64,000 bases of DNA from NCBI GenBank assembly GCA_000198515.1, contig FP929140.1, positions 4,438,527 to 4,502,526 on the forward strand, written 5' to 3'. Under the pieces are notes generated by a model, which saw only the letters and a list, made by a program, of their open reading frames with translations, was not told the origin of the DNA and did not search any database. This document shows positions 59,797-64,000 of this stretch, piece after piece. Positions within the stretch are counted from its first letter, which is position 1, and each line of letters begins with the position of its first letter. Origin of the DNA: a gamma proteobacterium HdN1 (GTDB lineage: Bacteria > Pseudomonadota > Gammaproteobacteria > Pseudomonadales > Ketobacteraceae). The position numbers were made by a program, and so were the translations under genes.

Positions 59797-60561
59797 CTAG
59801 AGCAGCTTAGGGAAAATCGCCTTACGCGCAGAAGGATAGTCGGTAAAAGTTTCGCGATACCACTTATGGTTCGCAAGCGCCCTCGGCACCAAGTTGGCCA
59901 TGGTAAACACCACAAACGATACCCCCGCCAGCGACCACGAAGCCAGCGCAAAGCCACTCCAAGTAAGAATCTCGCCCAGATAGTTAGGCATCGTCACCCA
60001 GCGAAAGCCACCCCCGTGCGGAACCTTATAGCCCGTCTCACCCTCTTTACGCAGATTACGCAAAATGCTGTCCGACTGCTTATTGAGGTAATAACCATAA
60101 GCAAACAGCGCGATTCCTAGAATAAAGCGCGGATCGGTCAGCCAATCGTTGTTGAGATAGGGCGCGTAGTGGGTAATGTAAGAGCCGTTCAGATAGCCAT
60201 TGATTGCGCAGTAGGTAGAGCCCATCACAAACACCAGCAGTGGTGTTTTCGCCCCCTCTTTTACCTTAATCTGGAACGGGTAGATAAACGCGCGATGCAC
60301 ATAGTGCAACTGCCACATAAATAACAAGATCAAGCAAGGCAGCGCGGCGCGGTTGTCGCCCGTGAGGTAAAAGATCAAAAACAGAATCGACGCGGGCGAT
60401 TCCATTAACACCCACCCAATCCGCACCGGAATCCCCGGCCCCCAGCCGCCCTTTTGATGGCGGCCATACGGCGCATTCACAAACAACAACACCAAAATGG
60501 TGATCAGTGCAGCAGCAAACACCCCCAAAAGCAGGGTGTCAAACACTGGGTTCCCTGTCAT
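59797..60561 (-). CDS. Steroid 5-alpha-reductase-like integral membrane protein
   Basis: A 254-aa protein with about six membrane helices and the C-terminal half typical of the 3-oxo-5-alpha-steroid 4-dehydrogenase / isoprenylcysteine methyltransferase-like superfamily. Visible are GGGFRWVTMPNYLGEILTWSGFA, split here as GGGFRWVTMPNYLGE then ILTWSGFALASWS, and the tail NHKWYRETFTDYPSARKAIFP. Members reduce a double bond using NADPH; the substrate in bacteria is mostly unknown. GGAG is 8 bases from the ATG. It lies upstream of pilT on the same strand, 120 bases away, and may be cotranscribed. Confidence 0.83.
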   Translation of the reverse strand: MTGNPVFDTLLLGVFAAALITILVLLFVNAPYGRHQKGGWGPGIPVRIGWVLMESPASILFLIFYLTGDNRAALPCLILLFMWQLHYVHRAFIYPFQIKVKEGAKTPLLVFVMGSTYCAINGYLNGSYITHYAPYLNNDWLTDPRFILGIALFAYGYYLNKQSDSILRNLRKEGETGYKVPHGGGFRWVTMPNYLGEILTWSGFALASWSLAGVSFVVFTMANLVPRALANHKWYRETFTDYPSARKAIFPKLL

Positions 60562-60794
60562 CTTGTTCTCTCCTTATCAGTTCACAGCAAGCCGTCAAAC
60601 AAAAAACTCCGCCTCGTTTTTAACAGCGACACCCCCACCACGACTACCGCCAATCAGACTACCTGCACGCTTTTTAGGAATTTTGTTAATTGCATCACGC
60701 TGCTGAAAACTGGCAGAGCGACAAGCGACTCACTACACTTCCATGAAAGCATGAACAATCCCCACCTTTTTTGCAGTTGGTATAAGGCCGCAGA

Positions 60795-62198
60795 ATGAGC
60801 ATTCCCGAAAGTATCGAGCAATCGCTGCACCAACACGGCATCCACTACCAGCGGCTTGCCAACGCCGAGCGCCCCATGCACCCACTTCACAACACCTCAC
60901 TGCTTCCCCGCAACCAAGTGGGCGTATTGGTTCTACTGGGCGACCACAGCGGTTTTCAGCAAGTGCTTTTGTGCGCCGACAGCCTCCTGGATCTCAATCG
61001 AATCTGCGAAATCCAGTGCCGCGACCTGCGCGCACTCAGCACCGAAGAACAGCAGCAACTCGCCCTCCGCAACGGCGTAGAATCCCTTACCGCCCTACCC
61101 TTGGTAGGCGACGCACGGCTGCTCGTGGATGAACGCCTCACCCAACAAGAGCGCGTCTACCTCAGCCTGCCCGATCACAGCGCAAGCCTCGCCTTTACCC
61201 AAGCCGAATTTGCCAAATTGATCGAAGGCGGCAAAATTGAACGCTTTACGATCCCCGCCAGCCCCCTTTGCGATAGCCGCCAGAACGTCGAGCAAGACGA
61301 CCAAACTGCCGTCGAATACGCCGTCAAAAACTTTACCACTCTGCGCATCCACCAAAGGCTAGAACAAACCCTCGAAATGCCGCCGCTGCCGGCCACCGCC
61401 GAGCGCATCATCAACCTGCGCCTTGATCCCAACGCCGGCATCAACGAGCTGGTAACACTGGTCGAGCGCGATCCAAGCCTCGCCGCGCAAGTGGTCAGCT
61501 GGGCAGCCTCCCCTTATTACGCCGTATCCAGCGGCATCCACTCCGTGCGCGACGCCATCGTGCGCGTGCTGGGCTTCGACTTGGTGATCAACCTTGCGCT
61601 CGGGCTCGCCCTTGGCCGCACCCTAGACGTGCCCCGCCAAGGCACCTACGGGGTGCACGCCTACTGGACACAATCGGTCTACACCGCCGCATTAATGGAG
61701 GGGCTCGCAAAAGCGATCCCGATTCGCCAACGCCCCCAAGTAGGGCTTTGCTACCTTTCTGGGCTTTTGCACAACTACGGCTATTTGGTGCTCGCACACG
61801 TCTTTCCGCCTCATTTCGCGGTCATTTGCCGCTATCTTGCCGCCAACCCCCACCTCAACCACGGCTGCGTCGAACGCCACGTCCTCGACCTCACCCGCGA
61901 ACAGATCAGCAGCCAGCTCATGGGCAGCTGGCAGATGCCCGCAGAAATCGTTGCCGCCTTACGCTGGCAAAACTACCCTGCCTACCAAGGCCCACATGCA
62001 CGCTACGCCCAACTACTCTTTATCGCCACGCGCCTGCTAGGCCGCGAAGGGCTGATGCCAAGCAGCCCCGACGCCATCCCCGCCGGCTTGATGGATGAAC
62101 TCGGCCTAGACCCACAACGCGCCGAAGCCGCCCTGCAAAAGGTCCGTGAAAACGAGCAAGACCTGCAAGGCATCGCCCGCAATCTCGCCGGCCCCTAA
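60795..62198 (+). CDS. HDOD-domain signalling protein with YbaK-like N-terminal domain
   Basis: A 467-aa cytosolic protein. The N-terminal part (about residues 1-160) looks like the YbaK/ProX aminoacyl-tRNA editing fold. The C-terminal HDOD domain (about 190-400) has LEMPPLPATAERIINLRLDP, split after PLPATAERI, and the SGLLHNYGYLVLAHVFP helix in place of a catalytic HD pair. HDOD proteins often act in motility and second-messenger signalling, and here it lies between pilT and yggS. Partner unknown. Confidence 0.83.
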   Translation: MSIPESIEQSLHQHGIHYQRLANAERPMHPLHNTSLLPRNQVGVLVLLGDHSGFQQVLLCADSLLDLNRICEIQCRDLRALSTEEQQQLALRNGVESLTALPLVGDARLLVDERLTQQERVYLSLPDHSASLAFTQAEFAKLIEGGKIERFTIPASPLCDSRQNVEQDDQTAVEYAVKNFTTLRIHQRLEQTLEMPPLPATAERIINLRLDPNAGINELVTLVERDPSLAAQVVSWAASPYYAVSSGIHSVRDAIVRVLGFDLVINLALGLALGRTLDVPRQGTYGVHAYWTQSVYTAALMEGLAKAIPIRQRPQVGLCYLSGLLHNYGYLVLAHVFPPHFAVICRYLAANPHLNHGCVERHVLDLTREQISSQLMGSWQMPAEIVAALRWQNYPAYQGPHARYAQLLFIATRLLGREGLMPSSPDAIPAGLMDELGLDPQRAEAALQKVRENEQDLQGIARNLAGP

Positions 62199-62374
62199 AA
62201 GCGCTGAACCGCCCTTAAACGCCACCACACAATTTTTGCGTTACCCGCAAAAATCCTTTAACATCGGTACAAATACACTTGAATTACAAGGCCTAGTTGT
62301 ACACGCGCTTGCCACAAACGCTCCACAACTCCAAAAGCGCGCATCGCAAGGAAGCCGAATGTGCAGAAACCACC

Positions 62375-63091
62375 TTGAAACCTCTGTTAAATCGCCCTCT
62401 CGGCGAGCGCTATAGCGCGCTTCTAGCCCAAATCCGCTCCGCCGCGCAACGCTACCAATGGCCTGCGCCGTTACTGCTCGCCGCCAGCAAAACCCGCAGC
62501 GCCAGCGAAATCCGCGAGCTCTTCGAGGCAGGCTGCCGTGATTTTGGCGAGAGCTACCTGCAAGAAGCGCTCCCCAAAATGGAAGCCCTGCAGGATTTGC
62601 CCATCACTTGGCACTTTATCGGCCCCCTGCAAAGCAACAAAACCCGTGGCATCGCCTCGCACTTTGACTGGGTACACAGCGTAGACAGCCTGCGCCTTGC
62701 CGAGCGCCTCAGCGAGCAGCGCCCACCCACACTTGCACCGCTCAACGTGTGCCTGCAAATCAACCTCGACAACGAACCCACCAAATCCGGCGTTGCGCCC
62801 GAATTTGCGCCACCGCTGGCAAACGCCATTGCCGCACTGCCCCATCTGCGTCTGCGCGGCCTGATGTGCGTGCCCGCCCCGCGAGAGCTGTTCTCCGAAC
62901 AACGCCAGTCGGCAGCCGCACTGCGCGCACTCCTCTCTCACATCCAAGCCCACTGCCCACGCTGCCACCCAGCCCTAGACACCCTCTCCATCGGCATGAG
63001 CGACGATCTCGAAGCCGCCATTGCCGAAGGCAGCACCCTAGTGCGGGTAGGTTCTGCGCTGTTTGGCCCGCGCCCACCCAAAACACCCTAG
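62375..63091 (+). CDS. yggS: YggS/PLPBP family pyridoxal-phosphate homeostasis protein
   Basis: PLP-binding TIM-barrel protein without known catalysis, involved in vitamin B6 and amino-acid balance; 238 aa from the TTG at 62375. The PLP lysine lies in LLAASKTRS, and the phosphate-binding loop is SIGMSDDLEAAIAEGSTLVRVG, cut here after GMSDDLEAAIAEG. The frame goes up to 62297, but the extra residues are not family-like; the true start is uncertain. It precedes proC by 19 bases, a widespread pair. Confidence 0.92.
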   Translation: MKPLLNRPLGERYSALLAQIRSAAQRYQWPAPLLLAASKTRSASEIRELFEAGCRDFGESYLQEALPKMEALQDLPITWHFIGPLQSNKTRGIASHFDWVHSVDSLRLAERLSEQRPPTLAPLNVCLQINLDNEPTKSGVAPEFAPPLANAIAALPHLRLRGLMCVPAPRELFSEQRQSAAALRALLSHIQAHCPRCHPALDTLSIGMSDDLEAAIAEGSTLVRVGSALFGPRPPKTP

Positions 63092-63110
63092 CGCCCAAGG
63101 ATCCACCACC

Positions 63111-63923
63111 ATGAACCAACCTCACATCACCTTTGTCGGCGCTGGCAACATGGCCACAAGCCTTGCCGGTGGCCTGATCCAGCAAGGCACCGCCGCCAAC
63201 CAAATCACCCTGTGCGACATCAACCCAGAGGCGCTTGAACGCGCCGCACAAACGCTCGGCGTTCTCACCTCCCAAGATGCACAAGCCGCCTGCGCACACG
63301 CCGATGTCGTCGTGATCGCGGTTAAACCGCAGGTGGTTGCTAGCGTGGTGCCCGCATTAAAAACCGCAATCGCCACCCGCAACGCACTGGTGATCAGCAT
63401 CGTAGCCGGCACCCCGCTCAGCCGCTTTGCCGACTGGCTGGGCAGTGCCGCCGTGGTGCGCTGTATGCCCAACACCCCAGCGCTGGTCGGGCTTGGCGCC
63501 ACCGGCCTATGGGCCAACCCACAAGTAAGCACAGAACAGCGCGATCTTGCGCAGCGTATTCTCTCGGCGGTCGGTTGCGCGGTCTGGTTAGAGAGCGAAG
63601 CCCAGATCGACGCCATCACCGCCCTCTCCGGCAGCGGCCCCGCCTATTACTTTTTAGTGATGGAAGCCATGATCAGCGCAGGCATCGCCCTCGGCCTACC
63701 CGCACCCATCGCCCGCCAGATGACCCTGCAAACTGCCCTAGGCGCCGCACAAATGGCGATACAGAGCGACGTAGAACCCGATGAGCTGCGCCGCCGCGTA
63801 ACCTCCCCTGGCGGCACCACTCAGGCCGCACTGGAGCGCTTGGAACAGGGCGAGTTACGCAAACTCTTTGCCGATGCCCTCACCGCCGCCTGCGAACGCT
63901 CACGCGAGCTCGCCCGCAGCTAG
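63111..63923 (+). CDS. proC: Pyrroline-5-carboxylate reductase
   Basis: Last step of proline synthesis: NAD(P)H reduction of pyrroline-5-carboxylate. The 270 aa match the family. Rossmann motif FVGAGNMATSLAGGL, VVIAVKPQVV, RCMPNTPALVG and the C-terminal dimer/active-site helix ALSGSGPAYYFLVMEAM and RRRVTSPGGTTQAAL are clear. AAGGA lies 9 bases before the ATG at 63111; the longer frame from 63063 overlaps yggS and is not needed. Confidence 0.97.
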   Translation: MNQPHITFVGAGNMATSLAGGLIQQGTAANQITLCDINPEALERAAQTLGVLTSQDAQAACAHADVVVIAVKPQVVASVVPALKTAIATRNALVISIVAGTPLSRFADWLGSAAVVRCMPNTPALVGLGATGLWANPQVSTEQRDLAQRILSAVGCAVWLESEAQIDAITALSGSGPAYYFLVMEAMISAGIALGLPAPIARQMTLQTALGAAQMAIQSDVEPDELRRRVTSPGGTTQAALERLEQGELRKLFADALTAACERSRELARS

Positions 63924-63928
63924 GCTCC

Positions 63929-63984
63929 GCTTACGCCTAGAGCAATCAGCCGCGCAAACCACCCGCGCGGCAAGCCGCGTAAGC
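63929..63984. repeat. Nested inverted repeat downstream of proC
   Basis: Outer arms GCTTACGC (63929-63936) and GCGTAAGC (63977-63984) enclose inner arms GCCGCGC and GCGCGGC. It would fold as a long GC-rich hairpin. No T run follows inside the window, so terminator function is not shown. Confidence 0.45.
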
Positions 63985-64000
63985 GCTAGTGATAACACTC

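Overview
The window looks like chromosome of a gammaproteobacterium near Pseudomonadales. A complete twitching-motility/chemotaxis block (pilG-pilH-pilI-pilJ-pilK-chpA) lies at the left end. The set gshB-tonB-yqgE-yqgF, pyrB-pyrC', pilT-pilU and yggS-proC follows the same relative gene order I remember for Pseudomonas aeruginosa (the PA0393-PA0413 stretch). In that species these genes are nearly contiguous. Here the skeleton is opened by two blocks of added genes, at about 11.4-42.5 kb and 45.0-57.2 kb. The organism can make cytochrome cd1 nitrite reductase and nitric oxide reductase, so it is probably a denitrifier. No rRNA, tRNA, CRISPR array, integrase or transposase was seen.

Layout. 1-8.0 kb: Pil-Chp chemotaxis operon (minus strand; chpA runs off the left edge). 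8.3-11.4 kb: glutathione synthetase, a TonB-like protein, YqgE and YqgF/RuvX (plus). 11.4-17.8 kb: a likely Fur-controlled iron-uptake operon, exbB-exbD-tonB-receptor-FMN oxidase-PKHD hydroxylase (minus), with a Fur-box-like promoter at 17.94 kb. 18.0-27.0 kb: a 4.8-kb RHS/YD-repeat gene and a small companion gene (minus), flanked by two near-identical AAA/PD-(D/E)XK genes in direct orientation (plus). 27.0-40.9 kb: a 14-kb one-strand denitrification block, norCBQD-nirS-nirM-nirC-nirF-two fused siroheme decarboxylases-nirJ-nirN. 41.1-45.6 kb: patatin-like lipoprotein, pyrB, inactive dihydroorotase-like pyrC' and a TetR regulator. 45.6-55.0 kb: a tightly packed six-gene sensory operon (porin, periplasmic binding-like protein, three-receiver hybrid kinase, CheR, CheB, REC-PAS-GGDEF-EAL). 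55.1-57.3 kb: acyltransferase-like gene and a DUF1778/GNAT toxin-antitoxin pair. 57.4-63.9 kb: pilU, pilT, a steroid-reductase-like membrane protein, an HDOD protein, yggS and proC.

The most interesting locus is the RHS gene. Directly upstream sit 10 exact copies of a 7-bp repeat. A start codon with a plausible ribosome-binding site lies just beyond the array. With 10 copies that frame stops; with 9 or 12 copies it would run straight into the RHS signal peptide. This is the expected structure of a phase-variable switch, read here in an OFF register. The RHS protein also carries, in its middle, what looks like a C-terminal sorting signal followed at once by a second signal peptide, as if two secreted proteins had been fused. 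Other points of note are a gene-conversion-like tract between the flanking AAA genes, the sensory operon, an operator palindrome placed exactly in the promoter spacer of the toxin-antitoxin operon, and several fresh-looking 16-24 bp tandem duplications at gene ends.
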